Counted from the stretch's first letter, positions 1 through 9,463 are shown. The stretch: 64,000 bases of DNA from Thiolinea disciformis DSM 14473 (GCF_000371925.1 NZ_AQVE01000003.1:1-64000), one strand, 5' to 3'. Numbers and translations are program-made. The notes: generated by a model from the sequence alone, not told the origin.

Positions 1-300
1 GAGCCGATAGCACCTTGAAGCAACTCTTGGAACGGTTGACACCTTTCAAACTGGCATTGTATTGCACGGATGATTGGGGCGCTTATGAGCGTTTATTGCC
101 TGAAGATAAGCATTTAATCACTAAGCGCTACACACAAAGCATTGAACGGCAAAACCTGAATTTGAGGATTTGGATTAAACGTCTAGCACGCAAGACGATC
201 TGTTTTTCTAAGTCTATCGAGATTCATGACAAAGTCATTGGAACCTGTATCGAAAGACGCTTCTTCAACTCCTTTAAATCATGACCAGACCACTTTCATA
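1..300 (+). mobile_element. Right end of an IS1-like insertion sequence (partial)
   Basis: The InsB-like reading frame runs to 284, so the element enters from the left edge of the window. Its right terminus is probably within the next few tens of bases, but the inverted repeat and target duplication cannot be set because the left end is outside. The right boundary given is approximate. Confidence 0.6.
3..284 (+). CDS. IS1-family transposase (InsB-type), 3' end only
   Basis: C-terminal part of a DDE transposase that catalyses insertion-sequence transposition. The reading frame is open to the left edge, so the N-terminus lies outside the window; the TTG at 15 is just an internal codon. Visible IS1 InsB hallmarks are a TDDWGAYE block, then KRYTQSIERQNLNLR and FSKSIEIHDKVIG near the C-terminus, with the usual final catalytic Glu in the IER segment. 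The remaining 60 bases up to the next gene probably hold the right inverted repeat, which cannot be defined without the left end. Family assignment is firm; whether the element is intact cannot be judged. Confidence 0.85.
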   Translation, partial: ADSTLKQLLERLTPFKLALYCTDDWGAYERLLPEDKHLITKRYTQSIERQNLNLRIWIKRLARKTICFSKSIEIHDKVIGTCIERRFFNSFKS

Positions 301-348
301 AAAGCCATTTTATTCTATTTTGCTTTTTAGTTACCTTAGGACATACTT

Positions 349-1608
349 ATGTTTTCACTAAAACGTTATTGGCAAAAGCTCTCCGGCAAATTATGGCTGC
401 GACCTACGCTGTCTAGTGCTTTTGCTATTTTTATGGCGGCGTTTGCCTACTGGTTTGGTCAGAATTTTGACTCAATATTAGATTTTAATATTAGTGAAGA
501 CACGCTTCTGATGTTGCTAGGTATCTTTACTTCAAGCATGTTATCGGTAGCCACTTTTACCGTCTCTGCCATTGTCACTGCTGCATCATCCGCCTCTAAC
601 TCAACCACGCCACGTGCATCGCAGTACGTGCTCAATGATGGTGTCGCACAATTCGTTCTATCCACTTTTATTGCCGCTTTTATCTACTCAATTGTTGGTA
701 TTTTCTCTCTAAAAGTCTTGCACTATGGCTCAGCAGGGCGCTTTGTCTTATTTCTTGGGTTAATTTTCATTGTTGTATTAGTGCTGATCGCGCTGATCAA
801 CTGGATTGATCATGCTATACGCTTAGGTCGACAATCCACTATTGTCAATAAACTAACGGAAGCCACAGTAGCTAGCATCGATCCTGCGGTTATTGGTACC
901 TTTGGTGCGCAACGTTGGCAAGGTGATGTACCTGCAAATAGCGTAGCGCTTTATCCACAACAGTTTGGCTATGTCACTGATTTGGATATGCCACGTTTAC
1001 AAAAACAAGCTGAGCGGACTAATACACAGTTAATTATTAATACCCGCCCCGGAGAAATTGTAGAAATTACCTCACCTATTGCCTATATCACCCCTGCGGA
1101 GCATGCTGATGAGAACTTAGAACAGGCTATTCAGGAAGCGATTGCAACAGATACTCGGCGCCAACCACTACGTGATATACGGCATAATTTGCTGAACCTA
1201 ACAGAAACCGCTGATCGTGCACTCTCACCTGGTATTAATGACCCGGGAACAGCTATTCACATTATGAATATTCAAATGAGTTTGCTTATTCAGTGGGCTA
1301 GAGTCTATTACCAACAAGACTGCTATGAGGTTCACTATGATCGCTTGAGCTTACCTACCTTAAGTGCTGCTGATTTAGTCAGTGACTGCTTTAATCCAAT
1401 TGCACGAGATGGAGCGGGTATTGTGGAGGTTGGAATTCGCTTGCAAAAAGTACTACAAGCACTGACTCGTTTGGGCAGCCCTGAATTAACCGCAGCAGCT
1501 AAAGCGATGTCTAGTACCGCCTTAGAATTAGCTGAACATAGCTTAGTCGCTGCTGAGCATCGAGCTAAAGTAGCAAAAATTGCCAATGAAGTCGCCCAAG
1601 CCAGCTAA
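349..1608 (+). CDS. DUF2254 family inner-membrane protein
   Basis: A 419-residue membrane protein of the DUF2254 family, whose function is not known. Four hydrophobic segments occupy about residues 18-36, 50-75, 105-125 and 132-155; the rest is a soluble C-terminal region of about 260 residues, presumably cytoplasmic. The conserved segment SPGINDPGTA near residue 305 is typical of the family. The ATG is preceded by AGGA eight bases upstream (TTAGGACATACTT), which supports this start. It stands alone on the plus strand between the IS remnant and a bidirectional terminator, converging on doxX. The family is confident; no biochemical role can be inferred. Confidence 0.85.
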   Translation: MFSLKRYWQKLSGKLWLRPTLSSAFAIFMAAFAYWFGQNFDSILDFNISEDTLLMLLGIFTSSMLSVATFTVSAIVTAASSASNSTTPRASQYVLNDGVAQFVLSTFIAAFIYSIVGIFSLKVLHYGSAGRFVLFLGLIFIVVLVLIALINWIDHAIRLGRQSTIVNKLTEATVASIDPAVIGTFGAQRWQGDVPANSVALYPQQFGYVTDLDMPRLQKQAERTNTQLIINTRPGEIVEITSPIAYITPAEHADENLEQAIQEAIATDTRRQPLRDIRHNLLNLTETADRALSPGINDPGTAIHIMNIQMSLLIQWARVYYQQDCYEVHYDRLSLPTLSAADLVSDCFNPIARDGAGIVEVGIRLQKVLQALTRLGSPELTAAAKAMSSTALELAEHSLVAAEHRAKVAKIANEVAQAS

Positions 1609-1670
1609 AACTTGATCTGCTTTAAAAGCTTCAGACTCTGTTTGTTCCGCTAACAACGGGTAAATTCCAT

Positions 1671-1700
1671 AAAAAAAGGCCGCATTAGCAGCCTTTTTAT
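1671..1700. terminator. Bidirectional rho-independent terminator
   Basis: An AAAAAGGC stem (1673-1680), a ten-base loop and GCCTTTTT (1691-1698) form a hairpin with a T-tract on both strands, between the convergent DUF2254 and doxX-like genes. Confidence 0.8.
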
Positions 1701-1725
1701 AGCTCGAATGTATTTCTATTTCTAA

Positions 1726-2358
1726 TTAGCGAACTGCTTTACGAATGCCTGGTTGGTCGGTAGCGTCAATTTCAAAAGGATCATCCTGCCCCAACTCTGC
1801 TTGTTCAATACTGCGTGCAAAGTGACGATAAATATACCAGTCCAAACTAAACCAACGCCCTGCCCCCATAAAAAATAGCGATAATAACAGCACAAAATAA
1901 GTCACATATAATTCAACTGGCGTCCCCTGCAGGGAAGGATAGCCATGCTGCATCACAAATTGCTTAGCAGTATCAACTAAGGGTACGCCGCCTAGTGATA
2001 GCATGGCGGTGACCACCATGCCAAATAGCATGGCTAAGACAGCCCAACGTACCGCAAAACCAAAGATTAATAAGGTAGCACCAATCACTTCAATCAAGCC
2101 AATGGTCAAAACGATGGTTTGTGCACCCATGCCGAACACGAATGAATTACTGAGCGCATCGACGCTGGCTTGAAAAGTGACCGGATCAATCCAGGTCATA
2201 GGGTTATACCAAACGAAATTCGCCGCCGAAAACAAGCCTAAATGTTTGACACCAGACACCCAAAAAATGGGGGCAAGAAATAAACGAATGGCAAGTGGTG
2301 CTAAGAAATCAAAAACCCGCATCCACTGCAGGCTAAAGAACCCGAGCAAAAATTTCAT
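1726..2358 (-). CDS. DoxX-like inner-membrane protein
   Basis: A 210-residue DoxX family membrane protein with four hydrophobic segments, including the family-typical helix pattern around ARLFL.PIFW.SG.KH near residues 20-40 and a GLIEV.GA.LLI.G segment in the middle. DoxX/DoxD relatives include the quinone-reducing subunit of thiosulfate:quinone oxidoreductase in archaea, but most bacterial members are uncharacterised; a sulfur role here is only suggested by the organism. The open frame extends 18 codons upstream, but the ATG at 2358 has AGGAG six bases before it and gives the expected N-terminus. A promoter with a perfect TATAAT lies upstream at 2436-2464. It ends in the bidirectional terminator at 1671-1700. 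Confidence 0.8.
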   Translation of the reverse strand: MKFLLGFFSLQWMRVFDFLAPLAIRLFLAPIFWVSGVKHLGLFSAANFVWYNPMTWIDPVTFQASVDALSNSFVFGMGAQTIVLTIGLIEVIGATLLIFGFAVRWAVLAMLFGMVVTAMLSLGGVPLVDTAKQFVMQHGYPSLQGTPVELYVTYFVLLLSLFFMGAGRWFSLDWYIYRHFARSIEQAELGQDDPFEIDATDQPGIRKAVR

Positions 2359-2435
2359 GACAACTCCTAAAATTATCGGGGTAAAAGCGTTATAAAACAG
2401 AAAAACACGCAATCCATACGTATTCAGTAGAAGGA

Positions 2436-2464
2436 ATTATATACGCTGTACGGAGAGGTGTCCG
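2436..2464 (-). promoter_or_regulatory. Predicted sigma-70 promoter of the doxX-like gene
   Basis: Minus strand: CGGACA (2459-2464), 17-base spacer, perfect TATAAT (2436-2441). It gives an mRNA leader of about 70 bases before the ATG at 2358. Confidence 0.65.
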
Positions 2465-2500
2465 TTACCTGTATCAATATTTAACGCGAAAGTGCGCTGA

Positions 2501-4384
2501 TTACGCGGAAGACACTAAGGCAGGACGGGTATAAGCCTTTGTTTTCAAAAACGCATGGCTACGAATTTGTTGAATGACCGAATCCGCATCTAGTCCACAC
2601 ATAATCAGTTGTTGTTCGCGTAGGGCGTGTTCGATATAAGTGTCGGGGATACCGATATTTAAGACAGAAACCTCTAAGGATTCAGCGTGAAAAAATTCAT
2701 TGACTGCACTGCCCGCACCACCTTGTACGGCATTGTCTTCTAAGGTCACAAACAGTTCGTGGTCTTTGCTGAGTGTACAGAGCAAGGTTTCATCCAAGGG
2801 TTTTACAAAACGCATATTGATCAAGCTAGCATCTAATACATCAGCAGCTTTCTGGGCGGACTCTAATAGCGATCCAAATAACAAAATAGCAATACCCGTC
2901 TTACCATGACGCAATACTTGAGCTTTGCCAATCTCTAACGCACGCATGGCCGTTTCAGGGAGGGTGCCAATGCCTTTACCGCGTGGGTAACGCACTGCCG
3001 CAGGACCATCATGTAAAAAGCCGGTATAAAGCATTTGGCGGCACTCATCCTCATGGGCTGGCGCCATGACGACCATATTGGGAATACAACGTAGATACGA
3101 CAAATCATAATTCCCCGAATGCGTTGGGCCATCGGAACCTACTAAACCAGCCCGATCAATGGCAAATAACACCGGTAAATTCTGAATCGCCACATCGTGA
3201 ATCAGTTGATCATAGGCACGTTGCAAGAACGTGGAATAAATGGCTACTACGGGTTTCAAACCCTCACAGGCAAAACCAGCCGCTAGCGTAACCGCATGTT
3301 GCTCAGCAATCGCCACGTCAAAATAACGTTCAGGAAATTGTTCCGAAAACTTCACTAAACCAGAACCTTCACGCATCGCTGGCGTGATACCAATCAAACG
3401 CTGATCTTGGGCTGCCATATCGCAAAGCCAATCGCTGAAGACTTCGGTATAAGTAGGAGAAGATTTACGAACGGCTGCTACGACGCCTTTTTGCAAATCA
3501 AAAGGACTGACTCCGTGATACATGCAAGGATCTTCTTCGGCTGGCTCGTAGCCTTTACCTTTTTGCGTGACTACATGCAGTAAACGTGGGCCTTTCATCT
3601 GGCGCAAATTACTTAGGACATTCACCATTTCATTCACATCATGACCATCAATCGGCCCGTAGTAATGAAAACCCATTTCCTCAAATAAAGTGCCCGGCAG
3701 AACCATGCCCTTCATGTGTTCTTCGGTAAGTTTGGCAAGTTTGGATAGAGAACGACTACTCGACAGTACTTTTTTGCCACTTTCACGCATCGTCGAATAC
3801 ATGCGGCCTGATAATAAGCGGGTCAAATATTTATGCAGTGCGCCGACATTGGGCGAAATCGACATTTCATTATCATTTAATACCACAAGCAAATCAGCAT
3901 CCAAATCACCCGCATGATTTAAAGCTTCATAAGCCATGCCAGCCGTTAAGGCCCCATCCCCGATGACAGCAATGGCTTGATAATCTTCTTGCTTTTGGCG
4001 TGCTGCCAGCGCCATGCCTAAAGCAGCGCCAATCGAAGTACTTGAATGCCCCACGCCAAAGGTGTCGTAAGGACTTTCACAACGCTTGGGGAATCCGGCT
4101 AAACCATCCTGCTGACGAATCGTGTGCATTTCGTCACGGCGGCCAGTAAGAATTTTATGCGCATAGGCTTGATGCCCCACATCCCATACTAAACGATCTT
4201 TCGGCGTATCGAAGACATAATGCAAGGCCACCGTCAGCTCGACAGTCCCCAAATTCGAAGAAAAATGGCCACCACCTTTGGAGACGCTTTTAAGCAAAAA
4301 ATCACGAATCTCAGTGCATAATTCAGCTAGGGCTTCAGGAGGTAATTGACGCAAATCAGCGGGGGATTGGATCGTTTCGAGCAT
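2501..4384 (-). CDS. dxs: 1-deoxy-D-xylulose-5-phosphate synthase
   Basis: Condenses pyruvate and glyceraldehyde 3-phosphate to DXP with thiamine diphosphate, the first step of the MEP isoprenoid pathway, also feeding thiamine and pyridoxal synthesis. The 627 residues match the family. The thiamine-binding [15 protein letters not shown]...LNDNEMSIS segment lies near residues 140-185, the transketolase pyrimidine domain with [13 protein letters not shown] in the middle, and a C-terminal transketolase domain follows. A TTG nine bases upstream keeps the frame open, but the ATG at 4384 has GAGG at a normal distance. It is the last gene of the xseB-ispA-dxs cluster, 74 bases after ispA, as in Escherichia coli. 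Confidence 0.97.
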   Translation of the reverse strand: MLETIQSPADLRQLPPEALAELCTEIRDFLLKSVSKGGGHFSSNLGTVELTVALHYVFDTPKDRLVWDVGHQAYAHKILTGRRDEMHTIRQQDGLAGFPKRCESPYDTFGVGHSSTSIGAALGMALAARQKQEDYQAIAVIGDGALTAGMAYEALNHAGDLDADLLVVLNDNEMSISPNVGALHKYLTRLLSGRMYSTMRESGKKVLSSSRSLSKLAKLTEEHMKGMVLPGTLFEEMGFHYYGPIDGHDVNEMVNVLSNLRQMKGPRLLHVVTQKGKGYEPAEEDPCMYHGVSPFDLQKGVVAAVRKSSPTYTEVFSDWLCDMAAQDQRLIGITPAMREGSGLVKFSEQFPERYFDVAIAEQHAVTLAAGFACEGLKPVVAIYSTFLQRAYDQLIHDVAIQNLPVLFAIDRAGLVGSDGPTHSGNYDLSYLRCIPNMVVMAPAHEDECRQMLYTGFLHDGPAAVRYPRGKGIGTLPETAMRALEIGKAQVLRHGKTGIAILLFGSLLESAQKAADVLDASLINMRFVKPLDETLLCTLSKDHELFVTLEDNAVQGGAGSAVNEFFHAESLEVSVLNIGIPDTYIEHALREQQLIMCGLDADSVIQQIRSHAFLKTKAYTRPALVSSA

Positions 4385-4458
4385 AAGCGTCAACCTCTAT
4401 ATTGTTGCCTTTTGTCTAATGTTATGCGCCATCCATTGGGCTACATGACTGTTTACAG

Positions 4459-5349
4459 TTAAAAGATACGCTTGACGGTAAAATCTGCTATTTCCCGTAA
4501 TTCTTGCGTCGGTAAAGCGAGATCCTGTAAAGCAGAAAGTGCTTCTTGGTGTAGCATTTGCAATTTTTCTTTGGCTGCTTTCATACCAATAATCGATGGA
4601 TAAGTTGGTTTATTCGCTGCCGCATCCGCGCCACGGGTTTTGCCTAAGACCTGCGTTTCACTTTCCACATCCAGAATATCGTCTTGCACTTGAAAAGCGA
4701 GACCTAAGCATTTTGCATAATGATCCAAGCGTTCCAACTGCTCAGGGCTGATCGCAGGGGCACAATAAGCACCTAATAAAACACTAGCACGAATTAAGGC
4801 GCCGGTTTTATGGATGTGCATATTTTCCAATTCAGGCTCAGATAAAATATGGCCAACGGCTTGTAAATCAAGCATTTGTCCACCGACCATACCCTGCGAA
4901 CCTGCTGCGCGTGATAATTGCATAATCATTTGCAAACGTCGTGCAGGCTCAGTCGTTAACTCAGGTGATGCTGCGAGGAGATGAAATGCTAAAGCTTGCA
5001 GTGCATCGCCAGCCAAAATAGCAGTTGCTTCGTCAAAAGCACAATGACAAGTGGGTTTACCACGGCGCAAGGTATCGTCATCCATGGCGGGCAAATCATC
5101 ATGGATCAACGAATAAACGTGAATACATTCAAGCGCGGCGGCAGGAATATCAAGACAATCCAAAGACACACCTAAGGCCTCACCAGTAGCATAAACCAAT
5201 AAAGGACGCATACGCTTGCCACCATTTAACATCGAATAACGCATCGCACGGTGTAAACGTTCAGGAAGTAGTGCTTCAGCAGGTAAAATGCGCTCTAAAA
5301 CTACTTCAATGCGCTGTTGGTAGGATTGTAAAGTAGCGCTTAAATTCAT
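4459..5349 (-). CDS. ispA: Farnesyl diphosphate synthase (polyprenyl synthetase)
   Basis: Builds farnesyl diphosphate from IPP and DMAPP, the precursor for quinones and undecaprenyl phosphate. At 296 residues it has the usual length. Visible motifs are GGKR at 43-46, the first aspartate-rich motif DDLPAMD at 84-90, and the second, QVQDDILDVE, near residue 220, which bind diphosphate through magnesium. The start overlaps the end of xseB by four bases (ATGA), showing translational coupling; dxs follows. A geranylgeranyl chain length cannot be excluded from sequence alone, though the cluster favours IspA. Confidence 0.95.
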   Translation of the reverse strand: MNLSATLQSYQQRIEVVLERILPAEALLPERLHRAMRYSMLNGGKRMRPLLVYATGEALGVSLDCLDIPAAALECIHVYSLIHDDLPAMDDDTLRRGKPTCHCAFDEATAILAGDALQALAFHLLAASPELTTEPARRLQMIMQLSRAAGSQGMVGGQMLDLQAVGHILSEPELENMHIHKTGALIRASVLLGAYCAPAISPEQLERLDHYAKCLGLAFQVQDDILDVESETQVLGKTRGADAAANKPTYPSIIGMKAAKEKLQMLHQEALSALQDLALPTQELREIADFTVKRIF

Positions 5350-5597
5350 TCCACGGATGCATCCAAAGCAGGGAAATCCGTTTCAGTTCCATCGGCACTC
5401 AGCAAACGTACGCGTTGCTCAGCGTTTTTTAACATCTCTTGGCAAAGGCGTGTTAACTGCACACCACGCTCAAATTCCTTCAAAGACTCGTCCAAGGCTA
5501 ACTCACCGCGCTCCATGCGCTGTACCAAGCCTTCTAATTCAGCAAGTGCTGCTTCAAAATCAAGAGCTGGCGTTGGGGTAGTGGTTTTCTTAGCCAA
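5346..5597 (-). CDS. xseB: Exodeoxyribonuclease VII small subunit
   Basis: Small subunit of exonuclease VII, which with several copies per XseA large subunit degrades single-stranded DNA to oligonucleotides in the cytoplasm. The 83-residue protein carries the helical family core FEAALAELEGLV.RME.GEL.L at residues 14-35 and a second helix with CQEMLKNAEQRV near 56-67. It is first of the coupled xseB-ispA-dxs group and overlaps ispA by four bases. The large-subunit gene xseA is not in this window, which is common. Confidence 0.95.
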   Translation of the reverse strand: MAKKTTTPTPALDFEAALAELEGLVQRMERGELALDESLKEFERGVQLTRLCQEMLKNAEQRVRLLSADGTETDFPALDASVE

Positions 5598-5618
5598 TTC
5601 TAAACACTCCGCACTGCT

Positions 5619-5924
5619 CTATTCGGTTTTCTGATCAGGGCGAATAGCATCATAAGTAGCCAATTGCTCGGGCGTGGCTGGCTTTTGAAATTTATCCTTA
5701 AACGCGTTATATGGCATACCATAGATGACTTCGCGTGCTTGCTCATAATCCATCGTTAGCCCTTGGGCTTGTGCGGCACCGTGATACCATTTCGACATAC
5801 AATTACGGCAAAAACCCGCCATATTCATTAAATCGATATTTTGTACGTCCGTACGCTTTTGGAAATGCTCCACTAATTTACGCCATGCCGCCGCTTCAAT
5901 CGCTAACTGAGTTTGCTCGTCCAT
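5619..5924 (-). CDS. DUF1244 family protein
   Basis: A 101-residue soluble protein of the DUF1244 family, function unknown. The conserved core GFCRNCMSKWY, with Cys39 and Cys42, is followed by YEQAREVIYGMPY; the CxxC pair could bind a metal or be redox active, but that is inference. It lies 21 bases upstream of xseB and 12 bases after zapD on the same strand, so it probably belongs to the zapD-xseB-ispA transcription unit. Family assignment rests on the cysteine motif and length. Confidence 0.88.
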   Translation of the reverse strand: MDEQTQLAIEAAAWRKLVEHFQKRTDVQNIDLMNMAGFCRNCMSKWYHGAAQAQGLTMDYEQAREVIYGMPYNAFKDKFQKPATPEQLATYDAIRPDQKTE

Positions 5925-5936
5925 ATTATTTATCCC

Positions 5937-6686
5937 CTAAAACGCACAAAGCTTTAAACGAAAGTCTACATTATCCTGCCACTGTTTGCCGCGTTCTGAC
6001 AACAAGTCCAGCTCGACAAAGCGCAAGGAAAAACGCTGTTTACCAGCACTAATTTCAGGATAAACATTGGTCGGCTTATCCATTTCAATTTGTAGCATTT
6101 GATAGTTTTTGGTGGAGCTTAAAGAAGCTTGATAAAAACCAGCTTTGGCGACCTGATCAGTACCTTCGCAATACGTGCGAATTAGCTCTAGAATATAGCC
6201 CACGCCATTAGCCGTCACGACAAAAGGCTCGCCCCAGCTCAGTAAATCGGCTGTTCGTATACTTGCTTCTTGTCCCAGCCAATGATTCAACAAAGGAATA
6301 TCAAAACCATTTAAGCCACCTGGCAGAGTCGTGCGCTGGCGTAGCTGGCTAAATAGCATATTGGCGTGCAAATGTTGGCCAAGGGAACCACGTATTTTAT
6401 AAAGACGATCCAAATGATTTTGTAAATTGTCTAGAGTATTTTGTTGTTCGACTTCAGTTTCAATAGAACGGCGTGCTGACTGTACGATGCGGTCAATTTC
6501 TTTAATAACATCGCCTTTCAGGTCAATACGGGCGGCAAGATTATAAAGCTCTAAAATGACATGCAAGGCCGCCAAGGTATCCGATTGATCGGGCTGACTT
6601 GTGTGATAATTGAAGCGCCTGACCAGTAACTCCAGCCGCAGGAAAAGCCTAATCTTTTCATTCAGCGGTTGTTCGTATGTGATCAT
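5937..6686 (-). CDS. zapD: Cell division protein ZapD
   Basis: FtsZ-associated protein that cross-links FtsZ filaments into bundles at the Z-ring. The 249 residues agree with the family (E. coli 247). The N-terminal motif YEQPLNEKIRLFLRLE at residues 4-19 is diagnostic, followed by a helical domain and a C-terminal beta domain ending in VDFRLKLC. It sits directly downstream of coaE, as in E. coli (coaE-zapD-yacG); yacG is missing here and DUF1244 follows instead. Confidence 0.95.
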   Translation of the reverse strand: MITYEQPLNEKIRLFLRLELLVRRFNYHTSQPDQSDTLAALHVILELYNLAARIDLKGDVIKEIDRIVQSARRSIETEVEQQNTLDNLQNHLDRLYKIRGSLGQHLHANMLFSQLRQRTTLPGGLNGFDIPLLNHWLGQEASIRTADLLSWGEPFVVTANGVGYILELIRTYCEGTDQVAKAGFYQASLSSTKNYQMLQIEMDKPTNVYPEISAGKQRFSLRFVELDLLSERGKQWQDNVDFRLKLCAF

Positions 6687-6751
6687 AAAAAAACTCGTAG
6701 GGTTAAGAAAAATCTAATCTGCAAACAGAAACCAACCCTATTAGAGTAAGG

Positions 6752-7357
6752 TTAGGGTGTTGCTAGACTGACTAATTTTTCATGTAATAACAAGATTTGA
6801 GACTCAAGCTGCTCCATTGAGGTTGTATTGTCCAATACATCAGTGGCGTATTGTAAACGCTCTGATCGTTCAGCTTGCACCGCGATTATACCTTTTATCT
6901 GCTCAGCGTCACTACCATCTCGTGCCATAACGCGCTGAATTTGCTGTTCAGGCAAGCAATCCACCACAATAATCCGATCAAACAAAGGCTGATAACCCTT
7001 CTCTACCAACAAGGGAATATCCACCATCACATAAGGCGGATGATTTTTGGCTATCTGTTCAACTTCGATAGTGATGCGACGACGAATGGCAGGATGCAGA
7101 ATCGACTCAAGGCGTTCACGTGCCTCGGCATGTTGAAAAATATGGGCGCGCATCCAAGCACGATTTAAGGATTGATCAGGATTAAGGGCCTCATCGCCAA
7201 ACATTTGCGCAATATATTGCAAGGCAGGTTGGCCGGGCAGGACCACTTCACGGGCGATGCGATCCGCATCCACAATGGGCACACCAAGCCGCGCAAATAC
7301 TGCAACTGCCTGACTTTTCCCGCAGCCAATGCCACCCGTAATGCCAACTTTTAACAT
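6752..7357 (-). CDS. coaE: Dephospho-CoA kinase
   Basis: Phosphorylates the ribose 3' hydroxyl of dephospho-CoA, the last step of coenzyme A synthesis; the preceding enzyme, CoaD, is also in this window. The P-loop GITGGIGCGKS at residues 5-15 follows immediately after the MLKV start; the DADRIAREV and HP.IR segments are conserved. The frame is open 15 codons further upstream, but that region contains the rpsT terminator, so the ATG at 7357 is preferred although no strong ribosome-binding site is seen. 201 residues, normal length. Confidence 0.95.
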   Translation of the reverse strand: MLKVGITGGIGCGKSQAVAVFARLGVPIVDADRIAREVVLPGQPALQYIAQMFGDEALNPDQSLNRAWMRAHIFQHAEARERLESILHPAIRRRITIEVEQIAKNHPPYVMVDIPLLVEKGYQPLFDRIIVVDCLPEQQIQRVMARDGSDAEQIKGIIAVQAERSERLQYATDVLDNTTSMEQLESQILLLHEKLVSLATP

Positions 7358-7374
7358 GAGCACATGATCAATGA

Positions 7375-7411
7375 AATAATAAAAGGCCGGTTTGCAGTCC
7401 AAACCAGCCTT
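7375..7411 (-). terminator. Terminator downstream of rpsT
   Basis: Minus strand: AAGGCTGGTTTG, five-base loop, CAAACCGGCCTT with a single mismatch (7383-7411), followed by TTTTATTATT. A good rho-independent terminator separating rpsT from coaE. Confidence 0.8.
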
Positions 7412-7442
7412 AAATAAAAAGCAATACCACTAATGCTTAGAA

Positions 7443-7715
7443 TTAAGCAGTTTGTGCTAATGCGCGAATATGAGCATTTAAGCGGCTTTTATGGCGAGCT
7501 GCTTTATTCTTATGAATGATGCCTTTGTCTGCTGTCGAATCAATCACAGAAACCGCTGTTTGATAGGCAGCAACCGCAGCATCACGGTCTTTCGCTTCAA
7601 CCGCCTTCAATACACCTTTGATTTGCGTGCGCAGGCGTGAACGCAGGTTTTTATTATGCATACGACGCTTTTCGGATTGACGAACGCGCTTTTTCGCTGA
7701 GGTTATATTAGGCAA
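7443..7715 (-). CDS. rpsT: 30S ribosomal protein S20, TTG start
   Basis: Small-subunit protein S20, bound to 16S rRNA. The family N-terminus (PNI.SAKKR) begins directly after a TTG at 7715, which has GGAG seven bases before it; the open frame extends five codons upstream but lacks support. The product is 90 residues, very basic, with the C-terminal helix AARHKSRL. E. coli rpsT also starts with UUG, a feature linked there to autogenous control, so the rare start seems conserved. A well-formed promoter lies at 7755-7783 and a terminator at 7375-7411: a monocistronic unit. Confidence 0.95.
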   Translation of the reverse strand: MPNITSAKKRVRQSEKRRMHNKNLRSRLRTQIKGVLKAVEAKDRDAAVAAYQTAVSVIDSTADKGIIHKNKAARHKSRLNAHIRALAQTA

Positions 7716-7754
7716 AGTGTTTCTCCGCAAAACCGATCTAAAACTGAGGCGCGT

Positions 7755-7783
7755 ATTATGCAGATATTCACTCGGCGCTTCAA
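7755..7783 (-). promoter_or_regulatory. Predicted rpsT promoter
   Basis: Minus strand TTGAAG (7778-7783), exactly 17 bases, CATAAT (7755-7760), then a GC-rich discriminator ACGCGCC typical of stringently controlled ribosomal promoters. Leader of about 30 bases. Confidence 0.75.
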
Positions 7784-7817
7784 CTTTTTATTGTGAAAAG
7801 TCACCAAAATAAGTGTT

Positions 7818-8675
7818 TTACTGAATATGTTTCAAAATCCCATCCAGCTCATCCAGACTATTGTATTCAATAATGAGCTTACCACGCCCTTGTGGACTAT
7901 GCCGAATCGCCACCCGTGCACCCAATTGATCGCCCAATTGCTGCTGCAGTTTTAAGACATCGGGCGACGTTTTTATCAGCGGCTTTTCTGGCTGCCCTGC
8001 TAACAAGGTTTTGACTAAACGCTCGGTTTCACGCACCGATAATTGGCGTTCAATCACTTTTTGGGCGCTTGCAATTTGCAGCTTACTTTGAGTGAGTGCT
8101 AACAAAGCGCGTGCATGACCCATTTCTAATAAGCGCTGCTCCAACATATGCTTCACTTCAGGTGTCAATTCCAGCAAACGCAAGGCATTTGTCACCGAAG
8201 CACGCGAACGACCAATCGCTTCCGCAAGTTGTTGATGCGTGAGACCAAATTCCGTGATTAAACGCTTTAGCGCTTGCGCCTGCTCCAAGGCATTTAAATC
8301 TTCACGCTGAATATTTTCAATCAAGGCCATAGCCGCAGCAGCTTGATCGGGAATATTGCGAATGACACAAGGAATGGTGCTTAAACCCGCTAGCTGCGAA
8401 GCGCGCCAGCGTCGCTCACCGGCAATGATTTCATACCCACCGACCGCCAAGCGACGCACCACAATAGGTTGTACCAAGCCTTGCGCTTTAATGGAGTCTG
8501 CCAAAGCTTGTAAGGCGTCTGGATCCATGTGGCTACGGGGTTGATAAACACCGGGTTGAATACGTTCAATCGGCAGGTTTTTTAGCGTCGTCTCTTCGGT
8601 ATTCGCTTGGGAGACGAGCTTCGCTGAGCTGAGCAATACATCTAAACCGCGCCCTAAACCGGGTTTCTTTACCAT
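7818..8675 (-). CDS. parB: Chromosome partitioning protein ParB
   Basis: Binds parS sites near the origin and spreads on DNA with CTP, acting with ParA in chromosome segregation. The 285-residue protein begins with KKPGLGRGLD.LL, then the ParB/Spo0J nuclease-like domain with the CTP-binding motif GERRWRAS near residue 90, a helix-turn-helix (LTHQQLAEAIGRSRASVTN) near 145-165, and a C-terminal dimerisation domain. Its start overlaps the end of parA by seven bases, so translation is coupled. No parS palindrome was spotted by eye in the window. Confidence 0.96.
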   Translation of the reverse strand: MVKKPGLGRGLDVLLSSAKLVSQANTEETTLKNLPIERIQPGVYQPRSHMDPDALQALADSIKAQGLVQPIVVRRLAVGGYEIIAGERRWRASQLAGLSTIPCVIRNIPDQAAAAMALIENIQREDLNALEQAQALKRLITEFGLTHQQLAEAIGRSRASVTNALRLLELTPEVKHMLEQRLLEMGHARALLALTQSKLQIASAQKVIERQLSVRETERLVKTLLAGQPEKPLIKTSPDVLKLQQQLGDQLGARVAIRHSPQGRGKLIIEYNSLDELDGILKHIQ

Positions 8676-9463
8676 GCTATTGTTTCCACATGCTCATCAG
8701 GATAATCGTGACGCAGCATCTCCGCTGCTAGCGCAAGATAGGCTAAGGCACCTCGCGAGCTTTTATCATAGCCTAAAACCGGCTGGCCATGACTAGGCGC
8801 TTCTGCAAGGCGCACATTGCGTGGAATAGCGGTGTGATAAACCTTATTGCCGAAATAGTTTTGCAATTGATCCGAGACTTCGCGCGCTAAATTACTACGC
8901 GGGTCAAACATGGTGCGCACAATCCCTTCAATTTTCAGGCTGGCATTAGCGCTACTGGCAATTTCTTCGATGGTATTGACCAAAGCACTTAGGCCTTCCA
9001 TGGCGTAATATTCACACTGCATGGGAATCAATACACTATCTGCTGCGACTAAGGCATTAACGGTGAGCATATTCAAGGAAGGCGGGCAATCCACTAGGAT
9101 AAAATCATAGTTTTGGCGAATGCTTTGCAAAGCATCTCGTAAACGGTATTCGCGCCGATCTTGCTGCATTAATGCCACTTCGGCAACCGTCAAATCGGGC
9201 GTTCCGGGCATTACGGACAAAAATCCATCGGGCAATAGACGCACAATTGCTTCGGCTTGTGCATTTCCCAAGAGCACATCATTCAGTGAAATCGCTTGAT
9301 GATGCTTATCAATACCTACCCCTGTCGTGGCATTGCCTTGTGGATCCATATCAACCAAAAGCACATGACGCCGCATTGTCGCTAAGGAGGCTGCCAAATT
9401 CACTGTTGTCGTCGTTTTACCAACGCCGCCCTTTTGATTAGCGACTGCAATAAGCTTGGTCAT
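8669..9463 (-). CDS. parA: Chromosome partitioning ATPase ParA
   Basis: Walker-type ATPase that forms the gradient along which ParB-parS complexes segregate. The deviant Walker A box KGGVGKTTT lies at residues 11-19 and DMDPQGNAT (Walker A') near 40; DCPPSLN is the Walker B region. The open frame runs 26 codons further upstream into rsmG, but the canonical N-terminus MTKLIAVANQKGG fixes the start at 9463 (264 residues). Gene order mnmG-rsmG-parA-parB is the classic origin-proximal cluster. Confidence 0.97.
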   Translation of the reverse strand: MTKLIAVANQKGGVGKTTTTVNLAASLATMRRHVLLVDMDPQGNATTGVGIDKHHQAISLNDVLLGNAQAEAIVRLLPDGFLSVMPGTPDLTVAEVALMQQDRREYRLRDALQSIRQNYDFILVDCPPSLNMLTVNALVAADSVLIPMQCEYYAMEGLSALVNTIEEIASSANASLKIEGIVRTMFDPRSNLAREVSDQLQNYFGNKVYHTAIPRNVRLAEAPSHGQPVLGYDKSSRGALAYLALAAEMLRHDYPDEHVETIAW

